Shown here piece after piece: positions 1 to 12,341 of a stretch of 64,000 nucleotides of DNA. The notes beneath the pieces were generated by a model. The model worked only from the letters and a program-made list of their open reading frames with translations. It had not been told where the DNA came from and did no database searches. Numbering within the stretch: the first letter of the stretch is position 1; every line of letters begins with the position of its first letter. The position numbers were made by a program, and so were the translations under genes. Origin of the DNA: Morchella semilibera (lineage: Eukaryota > Ascomycota > Pezizomycetes > Pezizales > Morchellaceae). The stretch covers positions 1,043,307 through 1,107,306 of the forward strand of contig CM018603.1 in the NCBI GenBank assembly GCA_009192285.1. Direction: 5' to 3'.

Positions 1-222
1 TAAGGGGGGCCGCATTCCAGATATTAAAATCTCCGGTATTCCCTATCCCCGCGGGGCCTCGGAGCGGAAAAAATTTCTATTCCATACATGTTAGTACATA
101 TTTTTCACACAACACCGAATGTATGGAGTATCAATATATCAATCAACCACAAAATCAACACCGCTGAACCCTAACTAACCCTAACTAACCCTAACTGACC
201 CCCCATGGCCGGCAAAAAAGAC

Positions 223-294
223 TGGAGACGCGGGGAATCGAACCCCGGACCACCTCTATGCTAAAGAGGTATTATACCACTAAACCACATCCCC
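223..294 (-). tRNA. tRNA-Ala (AGC), intronless
   Basis: The 72-nt gene folds as a full cloverleaf. The acceptor stem is GGGGATG/CGTCTCC (with G-T pairs), the anticodon stem CCTCT/AGAGG carries loop TTAGCAT with anticodon AGC, and the T arm is CGGGG-TTCGATT-CCCCG with discriminator A. It decodes GCU (and GCC after A34 modification). It is identical in the mature region to the copies at 632-703 and 21047-21118. Confidence 0.96.
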
Positions 295-356
295 ATTGGC
301 TATCTGGGCTAAGGGGCAATGAATTTGTCATAGTGTGCTGTGATGTGGGTGGTGTG

Positions 357-374
357 TCATGGTTTATCACTCGG
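357..374 (+). repeat. Gapped motif TCAT-N4-TATCACTCGG, copy 1
   Basis: Perfect match to the dispersed motif with spacer GGTT. It lies 63 bp 5' (in tRNA sense) of the tRNA-Ala gene at 223-294. Function unknown. Confidence 0.7.
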
Positions 375-631
375 TTAGGTAATATTGAAAATTTTTTTAG
401 GGGCGCTAAAGAATAGACCCGGAGAAGGGTCGGAAGAGGGTGCTGTATCCTCGCTCTTCGGCACCAAATATTAAAACAGCATAAAAGACCCCACTTTATA
501 AAGTTGTTCCTGGGCTGCACACATGTATGAGGTATAAAGTTGTTGTTACATGATGCTCAAGTTCGACCCAAGGCCTTGGCATAAAAAGTCTTTTCACCCC
601 GACTCTCTACCACCCCAGCACGCAAAAAGAC

Positions 632-703
632 TGGAGACGCGGGGAATCGAACCCCGGACCACCTCTATGCTAAAGAGGTATTATACCACTAAACCACATC
701 CCC
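632..703 (-). tRNA. tRNA-Ala (AGC), intronless
   Basis: Same 72-nt cloverleaf as the copy at 223-294, anticodon AGC. Its flank at 704-769 (5' side in tRNA sense) is shared with the tRNA at 21047-21118 in opposite orientation, so this copy and that one derive from one segmental duplication. The first copy shares only a short gcaaaaagac stretch on the other side. Confidence 0.96.
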
Positions 704-769
704 TATCGGTGCTAGAGCCTGCGGTGCAACAGTCGGATTCAGAATAGCAAAGAGGTAGTTGTGTACCTG
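632..769 (-). repeat. Inverted segmental duplication, arm 1
   Basis: This 138-bp segment (tRNA-Ala plus 66 bp of flank) matches the reverse complement of 20981-21118 with about five mismatches, all in the flank. Similarity stops abruptly after gtacctg at 769. The arms are about 20 kb apart in inverted orientation. Confidence 0.9.
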
Positions 770-1928
770 CATAGTTGTGAAGCAATAATAGATCCTTGTC
801 GAGGTTGAATTGGGGCGGGGTTCGCCTAAGAGGGTGTAGGTACTTTGTGTTTTTGAGAGATGCGCATGTTTTGGCTCTATATTCGTGAAGGCCGTTGGGG
901 CGTTAGGGTTAGGTCTCAAGGTTTCTGGCACAGGAATCATAATGCTTCTACACCATCGGTTTTAGATATCCTACTGCTGCTGCGGGTGTGTGTTGGGTTT
1001 CGTTTGCGATCTTGTAGCATCGCAGAGTAATCATTCAAATAGGGCTCAGCTTTAGGTGGGTGATGCTAGGATTTCCAGATGGAACGACCGGCGTTCTTCT
1101 AAAAAGCGCAATCGGGAAAGTTATCCTTCACCACTACAATATTTATTTCACTGGTAATCTATATAAAGAATTACGGGTTAAAGCTATTCAGCTACCGGCC
1201 ACACCTTATAAGTGTACTTAAGTAAATAAATGTAGTTGTGAGATAGGACGTGAAAAATTACCCTGGGATAACCATAGTATTACCATAGAACTTAGTTTTT
1301 GGTTCCGTTAGGACATTCACGCCCAGTTTTATGCGCAAGGGGGGGAAGTATTTATAGTCTACCCTAGGAGTGCTAGTGATAATATCTCTCATATACTGTA
1401 TCTCTCACACCCAGGAAGCGGGTTAATTCCACTAACGGTTTGAACGAGCTAAGCCATTTAATTCCAAAATTTCTACCGACCACAAGTGCCATTGATTACG
1501 TCTAGACGCCCAGAAAATTGTATGTGAAAACACAGCGGAGTGGCTGGCAGCGTCGCATTGTTGGGTAGGTATGCTCTAGAGGCCCGCGCTGAACCTTAGC
1601 CATCTGTCGCGAACCTGGGGCCCTAAAACCCGGAAAAGGCACCACTAGTAACCAATACCACCACATTCATGCCACTTCCCCGACTTCCACTTCCACAAAA
1701 CGCAACCTCAAGCTAAAAAAAAATCAATTGCCGCATTCCATTACCGCGCAAAAAGACGAAAAGAGCACAGAATAAGAAAAGACCCGAAAATCCAAACCCG
1801 CAATAACACAAAGTGATATATCATACAGCCTTTCCGCAGTGTTTACCCTCACCACTCATCTAGAACGCGAACCTCACGCCGTTCGAGTCCTCCTCCAGCC
1901 TGAGATCCGACCTCCGGGGCGCGATAAG
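770..1928. other. Non-coding, no gene seen
   Basis: AT-balanced sequence with stops in all frames. I see no RNA gene, no convincing coding stretch and no long repeat. Confidence 0.5.
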
Positions 1929-2320
1929 GGGGTACAGCTGCGCCAGCAGCGTTATGGCTATTCGCAACGTCAGTTGGCCAGTCTAGAGAGAAAAGGGAGA
2001 GAGAGCGAGTGCTAGGATTACACACCCCACATGAGGTAGCAGGCGACAAAGCTCAAGATCAAGGAGCTCCGCCAGACACTAGTGAACAGATTAGCTTCCG
2101 GAGGCGGAGGGAGGAGAATCAAGATGGAGACGGGAACGGACGTTTGGTTTTCGCCCTTGGGCGAGAAGACCCAAGCCACGCCCGAGATCGCGACGATGAC
2201 GATGAAGCCGACGAGAAGACTGTAGCTATTCGGAGATTAGCCGGGGTGGTCGCGCAAGAGATGTTGAGGAAGAGAGGTAGGGTACCCGTTTGCCATTTTA
2301 TTGGATGCTTTGTTTTATGA
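1929..2320 (+). CDS. Possible exon of an unidentified acidic protein
   Basis: An open frame of about 130 codons, with no ATG in frame near its start, in a stretch richer in GC than its flanks. The translation is charged: an Arg-rich patch (FRRRREE), an acidic run (DRDDDDEADEK), then a helix-like AIRRLAGVVAQEMLRKRG. A GTAGGG donor-like site follows the last plausible codons near 2277. The frame just upstream (about 1860-2010) is also open and basic, which could mean a spliced gene or a frameshifted relic. I do not recognise the family, and it may not be expressed. Confidence 0.25.
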
Positions 2321-2680
2321 TATAAAGTATTTTATGGAGGTTGTATCGTGAGCTCTGGAAGCACAGCAAAGAATTGACGTCTTTAAACGCGCCGCCCCTG
2401 TCTACACCGTAATAGTCAGATTCTACAAAGGCATTGTTTTCTCTACCGGGTAACCGAGCTTGCGGCTCTGCTACATTCTGCTGCGATTATGTTATCCATG
2501 ACTTGACTGCCATAGGGCAGCAAGCCCTACAGCGCAACCAGTGCCCCACGCACACAATGGGCGCCGCGCTAGAGGGAGAGGGTTGCACTCCACGAACAAT
2601 TTCACAACCCACCATACGACCCCAACGCAAAACTCCCTACGATTATCCCCCCCTAGGAAAAAAAATAATCATCACCCAAA

Positions 2681-3303
2681 ATGACCAAGCGTACTAAGAA
2701 GGTCGGAGGTACGTAAAATCGGGTTCTCGAATTTTTTTCCAACCCGCACCCGGAGCCAGTTTGTGGAGGAATTGGGCATCACAGGGGAGGGGGAAATATT
2801 GAACGTTTTGTTTTAGGAGCTGAGGCTAATTTGGCGTGAATAGTTACCGGTAAATACGGTGTCAGGTACAGACAACCCCTCTTCCATCTCCACGTTCTGC
2901 CCCTACAGCCCCCCGGCCAGCGAACGAGTCAGCAATCACAAATCAGCAATCTCGAACCACGACCTCGGTATACATGAAGAACACGAAGCTGACAGCGGAA
3001 ACACAGATATGGTGCCTCTCTGAGGAAACAGGTGAAGAAGATGGAAATCACCCAGCACGCCCGCTACACCTGCACCTTCTGCGGAAAGACCACCGTCAAG
3101 CGCACCAACGTCGGTATCTGGGAGTGCAGGTCTTGCAAGAAGACCGTTGCTGGTGGTGCCTGGGTTGTTTCGTATGCTCTCCCACTCTGTCGCTTCTCCG
3201 ACTAGCTCCCCACGGTTATCTGACAATATTTGCTTATAGTACCCCCGCTGCCGCTGCCACCCGCTCAACCATCCGTCGTCTCCGTGAGATCGCCGAGGTT
3301 TAG
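2681..3303 (+). CDS. RPL43: 60S ribosomal protein eL43 (L43/L37a)
   Basis: Zinc-binding protein of the large ribosomal subunit. Exons are 2681-2708, 2844-2865, 3007-3171 and 3240-3303, giving 92 aa, the usual family length. The protein starts [19 protein letters not shown] and carries two zinc-knuckle pairs (CTFCGK and CRSCKK) with the family signature [24 protein letters not shown], ending [12 protein letters not shown]. Exon 2 is only 22 nt, so the gene is easy to miss with simple ORF calling. All junctions are GT-AG (GTACGT, GTACAG and GTATGC donors) and keep frame. Dense short introns near the start are typical of fungal ribosomal protein genes. The start ATG follows an A-rich leader. Identification is secure, since length, motifs and C-terminus all match the family. 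Confidence 0.97.
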
Positions 3304-4566
3304 ACGGTTGGACTGGGGCGCATTTCCTTTCTCTTTCTGGCAAAATAAAAATAAATTCAATTTTTAGGGCTCGGGTGTTTTTCATTTTTTTTATCTGCTT
3401 TGCGTTGCGGGTTTAATGACGCAGAATTCCAAGCATTCCTTACTCGTCCTGATTTTCTGGTGATCGTCGAATTGGGCCTTGGTGACACTGTTATATGATG
3501 GGGGGGGATCGGATCCTGGGATGGGAGAGGGGCAAAATTGAGGTTATACGTGGATTTTGCGGAGTCGACAACCGGGGAGGGTATGGTTTTGGACGCCACG
3601 GGTTCGGAGCCTCTATTGTCATGACCTCCGCGATCGTACAGAAGTGCTGCATACCTCTGTTGAGTGCCGCACATTCTCAGTTGTAGACACAATTCCTAAG
3701 CCTACGTCATTCCGGGTGCCGTAGCTCCCATAGCTCCATCTAAAACTAGGCCATGTCGATCGTTACCAGGGGATATTTTGCGTGGCAACCGCATCTAGAT
3801 CATCAACAGGTTTTATCCCCCCGACGAGTAGCATTTAAGCTTTCCCCATTGTTTTACGAGCTTGAAATATTGTTGGCTGTGTGGTCTCGCCGCTTCGGTC
3901 CCTCCCGGAAGCTCGGAGTCGTTGTAGTAATCGCCCTTAAATATTTTTTGATATTTCACCCAAAACCTTGTACAGATACACAGGAGGTTAGATTCGATCA
4001 AGGAGGGGTATAGGTTCCCGTTCTGAAGGGTGGAACTTGAGATTGTTGGTTGTGTCCTGAGGTGTAAAGGTATCAACCCCCCCCCCTATTCCCTAATGCA
4101 AAACAGCATGGGAGGTTTGAGGGCCCCAAGGTTGAGCCCAGACTTGCGTTCAATCAATATTTCCTGAGAGAGCCCAGAAAACACCTGAACAAAAAGTGTA
4201 GTGACCCAAGCCGGAAGGAAATGCTTTCTACGCGTTTTAGAAATCCCTAACCCCCCTCAATCGGTTCATTATCAATGAGGGGTGACAATTGTGGTATCTC
4301 TAGCTCCAGGAAGTGATTTGATGGCTTATACTACCGCTCCGGAATTCTTTTTGCCGGAACTGACCCTCTCAGGTTTAGGTTTTTTAGGTCTGGGTTTGGG
4401 TTTGGGTGCTATTGGGTACCTTTAATCGCTACCGCCTCCCGAACCGAGACTACAGGAGATGATATGGGGAGAGTCCCTCCTAAATCCGGTGTATTTAGCC
4501 CTGGGGGCACCTAGTACTATACACGTAGGGCGTGAAGAGGTTTGTCAGAAGGGTTAGGGTTACTAC

Positions 4567-4584
4567 TCGAGTGATATCGGATGA
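4567..4584 (-). repeat. Gapped motif, copy 2
   Basis: TCAT-CCGA-TATCACTCGA on the minus strand, one mismatch in the last base. It lies in gene-free DNA, 168 bp from copy 3 in the same orientation. Confidence 0.65.
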
Positions 4585-4734
4585 TTAACATTTTCTCCAC
4601 GCGCATAGAGTAAAGTCACTTTAAGAAACGATCCAAAATTTAGATCCGTATAAGTCTATAGAGGGATTCCGATCAAAGATTCTGTGTATAAATCGCCTCG
4701 ATATCACATTGCAAAATCATGATCAGCTCCAATG

Positions 4735-4752
4735 ACGAGTGATATTCCATGA
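4735..4752 (-). repeat. Gapped motif, copy 3
   Basis: TCAT-GGAA-TATCACTCGT on the minus strand, one mismatch in the last base, with no gene nearby. Confidence 0.65.
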
Positions 4753-7700
4753 CCCAACACTCCCCACCGCCAATCCTAAGATCTGCCCCGGGGGGGGGGG
4801 TTTACTTCAGCACCAACGTCTTATTCATCGATCGATCGATATCTTGATCCACTGTTCCAGTTGGACTTCACGCCTATCGCATGGACCTAACTATATTCCG
4901 GAAGATACCCGAGAGGAAAACCCACGGGGATCAAGGGAGCGACCTTACTGGGGTGATTCATCAAGGGTTGACCTGTAGTAGTGACCGATCACTTTGCTCC
5001 GAGCAAGCTTAGTGATCAGATTGCCGATAAGTCGATAAACTGATATACCCGAATAGGAAACAGCCAGTCGGAAATCTGCTCGGAAGAGAGTCAAACATTC
5101 GATTTATATTGGTGTTGGTATGAATAACTTATATTTGAAACTCAACTACCAAGAGTCAACTTTTACAATAAATAGCGTTTATTCCGTGGAGAAAACGTTT
5201 TCCTCCTTGATCATGTGTTGCTTACCTAGACCTATTCGCAAGGGAAATGGTGAATGACCTTAAGTTCTGTAGGTGGATAAACAAGCAATTTTAAAAACAC
5301 TCGAATATATTCGGTGAGGATATACTCTACAGTGTCTCTCCGATATGTACTTGACGTAAAGCCATAATAGTCTCCCCAATCGCAAAAACCTCAAATTCGC
5401 GGCCCGTGCCGCCCTGGAAAGTCGCTAGATTGTGATTAGTGCGCGGCTGAGTCTCCTCAAAGCGTATCTAGGTTGTTCTGGAATGAACTTCTCAATGTTT
5501 CATCTGCGGGGGATCATTTGAGATAAACATCACAAGATACACAAGGAATATACCGGAGCTAGACAAAGCGAGTAAAGCTATTGGTGAGTTTCCGAGCGAA
5601 AGAACATAAAGACTGATCGGGGGAACTTAAAAGAATCAGCCAAGCTCGCCCAAGCTTAAGGCACCTACGAATTAAATGGCGATGCACACATACCAGTTAC
5701 CACCCCCAGAAGTAGCGGCTTGTATGCGGTTCATATGTACCAAGTCAAATGACATAACGGCTGAAAATACGATAAAAGTGAACCAGTCGTCCACAGCAGA
5801 CGCCACGTAATTTATGTGCCCTAGAAACCTATGGGGTCCCTTTGATTCCCGGTTTCCCGGACGAGGGCCCCTCATTGGTCTAAATGTTTTTACCATGCAC
5901 CAATCAATGGCACGGCCGGCGAGAGATGGAACATGCTTAATCCAGCTACGCAACCCTTCCCGTGATTTCCTAACGTATCCAGGCCTCAAGAAAATGTTGC
6001 ATCAAAACGATCTTCAGCGTTATCATACATCCTTCGAATATGCGTCCAAATCGTGACGTCTGGCTAAATCTACCAAGTTGAGGACGTTTTTGATCTGGTG
6101 TGAGCCTTGTCGAATCAATTCTAGAAGCCCAGATTAATGTCTGTGTGTGGAGTACTACATGTAGTCAGTAAACTCCCCGCACTGAATGACGCTAACGGCT
6201 ATTCATTTCGTTGACAGGTCATTTCATTCTGTAACGTCACTCCGCATTCGTTCAGGTGCATGCTGGAAGTCGATCGTAACTCACATCTGTCCATTTGTTG
6301 CACGGTGTTATCTGCCTACTTGCATAAACACAGATATGGGTGGTTTTGAGGAAAACACTGACCAATCACGTCCACCTCAAAGTAAGATCCAGAAATCTGT
6401 AGTTCATATCGGATAAGGGCTTGTTAGCTAAAGATAGCTGACTATGGATCTTTGAGATGAAATAGTTATCAGATAGAGTAGTGAACCAGACTCATGTAGT
6501 ACAAAGTGGTATCGGCCCCATACTTTGAGCTGCATCCAGATCTCGGGGTCCACACGGATCCGAACTCGCCACAACAATCCGGGTTTGATCAAAGACGATA
6601 ACGAATCAAGAGACGCCTTTTAGAGTTTCTACTACTCTTCAACCCAGGCCCAAAATACTAGGCCGATTTTCGGAATGCATTGCCCTGTTTTGGTACATAG
6701 ACCCAAAGGCCTGGAATAGATGTCGTGCTTCAATAGTTAGTTAAGCGGTTCACATATTAGTTAAGAGACCAATTGAATTTGCAAGGATAGAGTTATACCA
6801 TTTATGCATTGTTTGCTATGCATATTCATCTGAAAGATGTATCACGTGTTATTCATATACTCTTCACGAGGCTGATTTTCATAAGGCTGAGCTGAGCTGA
6901 ACATTCAACAGTCAATGAAGGAATCGCCACCGATGCCACGTATCCAGCGTATTGCATATATTCGCTTATGTTTATGCTCCGCGACACATTCGGGAACTTG
7001 TTTGTTAGTATTTTCTTCCGTATGGGGGCCTGCTGCGCACTTGTAAACGCGGGACTGCCAAGACAATATATATATACGAAATCGACAAAGGTGAGCTTAC
7101 AAGGATAAGGTAAGCAGGTAGATTCAAGTTGAAGTTTAGTAGAGTGTCAAGAGCTTTGTGCATACATGCGTATACTTACTGGGGTCATAAATATTAAGAT
7201 CCCAGTCGATCAAGTAATTTGACAGAAGAGGAGGAATCCAAGGGACAAGAAAACAGGAAACTTGTAGATGGACCCTTGAAATCATGAAACAGCCTCAAGA
7301 CCTCGCTGCTCGCTTATGGGTTGATTAGTAGGTATGATCTCAGGCGATGCGGCGGCATGCTGACGGGATGCCCCGTCCGGCGCAAGGAACCCTATCCTTA
7401 GGACGTCCCATTCCGCTGGGTGGATTAAAACACGAAAAGCTCAACACCAAAAAACTTGATCCACGATGCGAAGGGGCCGGAGCAAAGTGCAACTGTGACC
7501 AACAAACGGACGTTTCCTGGTATTCACTGCCCTAGTGGCTGCCTACATGTAATTCAGCCGCTTTTCCTGGGTATATATGCAAGAGGTAATATAATGGCTT
7601 ACTGTCAATTGGTCAACAGTTTTGAGGTCGAGAAAAAAAAAAGTTGATCATCTTAACGCACTTTGTTCCTGAGAATCAGTGTCGAGTCTTAAAGATTATT

Positions 7701-10700
7701 TCCGTTATCCATCGATCAATTGACCGAGTCCCGGGCATATGTATCCATTCCTATCACTCGTAGTCCGAAAGAGGGCAATCCCCTGCGGATCTATAACTAC
7801 TCTTCTGCCACGCATTGTTTGATCAGCCTCTGGGGTGCGTTTTATCATCTGGGATTTAATCTGAACTGTCATGTCTCTCAAATGTGTTGTCAACCGGAAC
7901 CCACCCGGACGTTTGTTCATCTGGTTTCCTGGGTTTCCGCCCCGCTCTCTTGAGAATTCAAATCTCGAATGGGATGCCCGAGAAAGTGATGAGTTGTTCG
8001 TTTTAATATGATCGGTGGCGAGATGATCATCGTTTCAGACTCGGGATGAGCATTCCAGAAACACGACGCGACGCAGATCTTTCCGGATTGGGCTGCGGGG
8101 AGGAGGCCAAAATTTACGAGCAGATTACATATAGCTACATACAGCCGTGGTGTCTTTGAGTGTATCTTACCGGTGAACGGGTCCAAATTGCTGTAGCTAA
8201 AAACATTCTCACGGGGATTACCATTGATCCGATGTGCAACAGGTTGGAACTTTTGATATCACGTTTATTACATGTATGTAGGCACCACCAGCCGCAAAGG
8301 CAACCAAAGTAACTGCATGGACTGATATCTACGACTCACCGGTATGTCTCTACATCTACACCCCCGCCATTCCCGAAAATTGAGAAATATGGTAGCTAGA
8401 TAGTGCAGGATAGGCTGCTCTACCAAAAGAGGGAAGGTTGAAATTATCTCCTTCAATGCGAACTTGCGATGAGTCCAGTACGCTGCTCGAAATTTAACTG
8501 AAGGCGTCCAAGTGCAAGTGATCAGGACAAGGGTAATTCTATCTCTGGCGGTCCTACTACATGTTACTATTCCCGGAAGCAGCTCTAACTTTCCCACAGT
8601 ATAATCATATATCTACTTACATGTACTACTTGTTACTACCCCGGAGTAAAGCGCATGTCAGGCCTGGTGTCTAAAATTGAGCCGCTTCGCGCTTCGCGCT
8701 CTAAAATCTTTCGTTGGTGTAGAACCCAGGTCTTAACTAACTTGCTTTAGTAAGGCCTAGGTAGATTCGGGGTACCTTATGACTATCCGTGTGCTGTCCT
8801 ATTGCGCCTTGCCATACCGTGCACTGGAGATTCCCTTGTGTGCGTACCTTTTGGCGGAAGCAGGGACATTCAACATTGACGTGGAGGGATCAGCCCCTGT
8901 TGCATATTGATAGATGGGCTGCATCGAGAGAACTACACTGCAGCGCAGGTGCATGAGAAGTTCAAAATTCTATATCCAGATCTGGCCAGGCCCGCGGTAA
9001 TTTAGTAAAACGGAACTCTTAATGTCTTGCCTAGGTCCTGTACGTATCGACCTTGCTTCTGTTAGTCCTGGGACGGGGGGAGTAATAACCAAGGTATAGG
9101 GTGCGAAAGAAATTTTTTTTTTCATTCTTCGCTTCAGAACCGAGTGATACCAACGAGAGGGGTGAGCATATAGTGACAGACAGGGGAATACCTGTGAGAA
9201 AGATTGATGTTGTTGCGGGAGATAAATGCGGGACATTCCATTCCAGGTATGGAACCCCTGCTCACGTCCCTGTAGTGTGGGCTGAGATTCGGTCATCTAG
9301 ACCTAAACAAAAACCTTAGTTCAACCTTGGTTGAGTGCATGGCTTCCATGTCTTATCATGAGTGCAGCATCCCGGGGGGGGGGGGGCCGCAGAGTAGGTA
9401 TTGCGTCTATGTTAGTCAAATTCATGATGCTGCCTAGCCCCATCCGTCGACTTCACCTGACAGAAGGATTTCAAACCTCACGTACATGTTTCTACCACTG
9501 TTTCGATTAGACCCAACCGCCCTGATTTCATGGCGGAGGCTGTGTTTCCACCGGAGAAGATTCCCAAAGGAAAGGTTTGATGGAAGTAGGCTTTTCTGTA
9601 CGCCAAAGCGGTAAATTGGTGAGCTGGCATTGGATCTTCTCTGCAGTCAGCCTCTTTACATTCACGTGATGTTTTTTGTTTTCAGCTCTGGGGGTGGTTA
9701 TTTGGAATGATATATGGTTGTTGAGCCGCGAGCAGAGCCGCCGTTTCATGATAAAACGGACTTTTTTTTTGTTTTCTTTCTGGTGGGTGAGAGATGACCA
9801 GGAATGGGATCATGATGGACAAGACCCTTTGAGGGACCCTTGGGGGGTCCACTGCCGGATAGACAGGGGTGACGCGTAACTAGGGTTAGGATAAAGCTTG
9901 TCACACTTGTAGTAAATGATGAAAGTGACGTCAGAAACAGTTTACTTATCTTGGCGCTATTTTCCTTTTTTTTATTTTTCCTTCTCGGCGCACGGGCGCT
10001 AGGCAGGGCTTCAACTGAACTTCCAAGGCAAACCTGCAAGATCTAAGACTAAAGTTTCGAGGTTACAGCGATCGACCATCCCCCCCCCTCTCTCTCCCTA
10101 CTGCGCATCCACCACTGCCTGGTTATTGCGCCCTCCGTAGAAGCGACATCATGCAGACATGCAGAGTTGGGGTTGCCAACTCATCAATCATGACTGTCGA
10201 AGACTCCCCGATTCTGGTACCCTGGGGGTTCAGGCAAGAGTCTACTCTACTCTAGGTGCCTAGAGTACCAGTCAGTCCGTGCACTTTTACATAGTGGAAA
10301 AGTGATTTTCTGATTTCCCTTGATATCGCTGGGGAATAAACGGCCAGACATGCCAGATTGCCGGTCGATTCTACTCTAGGCTCCCCAGACTAGGTACATG
10401 TAGTGGACGGTTTTGGGGGTTTGGATTTCTGGGTCACTTGTAATACATGTATGCATAGTAGAGTGTTCTCCGAATGGCTCGCATAATAGGTAGAATAATT
10501 GCGCTATTTTCTTCCCATAATCGATACTCTCATGCTACCCTATGGCGTAGAGGGCGTATGCGGTCGGCAGTGGTCCCTGCAAGGCTTCGTTCCGTCACTC
10601 GGTTGACACCACTACCAGGGCGGCTCTCATTTTCTTGCTCACTATCAGACACAGCTCGGGGGGAGATGATGATCCAGGGTGCTGAGTGGCCCGTCCTGAG

Positions 10701-10769
10701 TGAAACACTAACATGGGAAATCCTGCTTGTGATACCAAATGTAGCTCCCATAGTTAACGGTGGAAGGTG

Positions 10770-10776
10770 TATAAAA
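10770..10776 (+). promoter_or_regulatory. TATA box of the DUF8035-like gene
   Basis: TATAAAA followed by a CT-rich stretch, about 190 bp before the ATG at 10966. Spacing suits a transcription start near 10800 with a leader of roughly 160 nt. Confidence 0.5.
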
Positions 10777-10863
10777 CTTCTCCTCCCACCCCCCCTCGAG
10801 CTTTCTTTCCGCTCATCATCCAGCAGCATCATCATCATCAAGCTCTTGAGATTCCGACTTCCA

Positions 10864-10881
10864 TCATACTATATCACTCAT
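10864..10881 (+). repeat. Gapped motif, copy 4 (in leader)
   Basis: TCAT-ACTA-TATCACTCAT, two mismatches at the 3' end, between the TATA box at 10770 and the ATG at 10966. If real it would lie in the 5' UTR of that gene. Confidence 0.45.
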
Positions 10882-10965
10882 ACCTCATACCTAGTTGTAT
10901 AACCGTTTCCCCTCTACAAATCAGTAACCATTAAGGACCCAAGGCATTCCCCAGATAAACCAAAG

Positions 10966-12341
10966 ATGAGCTACTACGCAGCCCAGAACCCTTATAGGAA
11001 CTCCACTGGAGGCCTGAACCTCGGTCGTTCTCCCCCACGAACCCAGATTCTCGTTCCTGTCAGGCCTCCATCCCCAGCTGAGTCTACATGCTCATCATGT
11101 GATTCATCCCTCCCTCTCAATACCCCATGGTCTAGCTCAGGAACCCAATTGGACCAGGTTGAGCGTGTCTGCACTCGCACTAGACGTCTCTCCACTCACT
11201 CTGAAGGTCGTCACTCCGATGGACGCCACATGGATGGTCACCACGATAGAGGCCGTCCAGCCCCATTGATCATCCGCCAGGGTGGTGGTCCAGGCCCACT
11301 CTCCGCTCCTTTGGCGCAACACCGAGGATACCGCTCTGATTATTCTGGTTCGACTTTGATTGTTCCTGCATCCTCCATTGACCGTCATCGTTCGGCCTCT
11401 AGGTCCCGCAGCGGTTACACCAAATACCACCATGCCATTGAGCACCTCAACGATGAGCCCCTCGAGACTAGCTCGACTGGCTCCGAAGTTGGACGTAGAG
11501 GACGTACCAGATTCCCACGCAAACTGGTCAGCAAGGAGGCAGTCGAGGAGATGGGTCTTCCATGGACCGAGGAAACCGATGGAGCTCTTGTTATCTTGAG
11601 AGCCCTTGATAGAACCGAAATTGAACGATTGGTGGATCTAACCGAGGAGATCCGACGTGAGTCCACTGTATTTCTCTCTTTCCTACTTTGAGAGCTCCCC
11701 CTCTCACAATTGAATAAAAACTAACTTTTCTTCCAGGTCGTCGTAGTGGATCAGGAAAGTCAGTATCATTCATAGAGACGGCTACTATTCATGACGCCGT
11801 CCCGTACGCACCTACCCCCCCTCCGGTCATTACTGAGCAAAGAATCATTCACCACCATCCTGGAGAACGCCCACCTACCCCATTAACTTCTGAAAACATT
11901 GCACATCTCAATAGCCAGTCTCAAAATTCTTCATTCTCTCACGTCACTACCACTACCACAACCACAACCACCGAAGAACCCATTTTTATCCCAATCATTG
12001 GTAAATCTAAATCTCACGGAGCAACGAAGATCAAGACAACATACACAACACCTTCTTTCCCATTACCACAAGATAGTTTAAGCAGGGCGGAGGAGAAGGC
12101 AATTCGAGCCGAGGAGAAAGCGCATAAACTAACCATCGTCGCGCGAGCTACCGGGAACGCGAAGGATGAACACGATGCTTACAAGGCAAGGGTCAAGGCA
12201 GAGGAGAAGAGGAAGAAGTTTGAGGATAAGGAGTGGAAAGAGAGAGTAAGGAGAGATGAGAAGGAGGTCAGGCACAGGGAGGAGAGAGAGACCATCAGGA
12301 CTACCAAGGTCCGAAGAGGCGAAACTGTGATCACTCGATGA
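10966..12341 (+). CDS. DUF8035-like protein with charged C-terminal coiled coil
   Basis: Exons 10966-11656 and 11737-12341 (80-nt GT-AG intron, GTGAGT donor, phase 1) give 431 aa. The first 180 residues are low-complexity: Pro/Ser-rich, then Arg/His-rich (DGRHMDGHHDRGR) and an SR-like patch (HRSASRSRSGYTKYHH). Residues about 188-231 hold a compact segment, SKEAVEEMGLPWTEETDGAL followed by a helix ending LVDLTEEIRR. This resembles the helical DUF8035 domain of fungal proteins of unknown function. After a Thr-rich spacer, the last 100 residues are alternately acidic and basic and strongly helical (AEEKAIRAEEKAHK, EEKRKKFEDKEWKERVRRDE), a likely coiled coil. There is no signal peptide or membrane segment. 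The domain name is from memory of the family pattern and is moderately sure. Molecular function is unknown. Confidence 0.85.

Larger units (their letters stand above)
3304..10769. other. 7.5-kb gene-free tract with dispersed short motifs
   Basis: No ORF here reads like a protein and none is longer than about 110 codons. The tract holds TCAT-N4-TATCACTCG copies at 4567 and 4735, a half copy at 9140-9149, a degenerate copy at 7744-7761, six TACATGTA palindromes (6156, 7544, 8269, 8618, 10395, 10444), long G runs near 4791 and 9374, and a few TTAGGG-like bits (near 4555). It looks like old, decayed intergenic or transposon-derived DNA, but I cannot name an element. Confidence 0.5.

Noticed and set aside
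2434-2697. 87-codon ORF overlapping the eL43 start
   Set aside because: Lies in the eL43 promoter and leader; translation shows no protein-like pattern.
10474-10902. 142-codon ORF upstream of the DUF8035-like gene
   Set aside because: It spans the TATA box and likely leader of the downstream gene and is low-complexity at its end.
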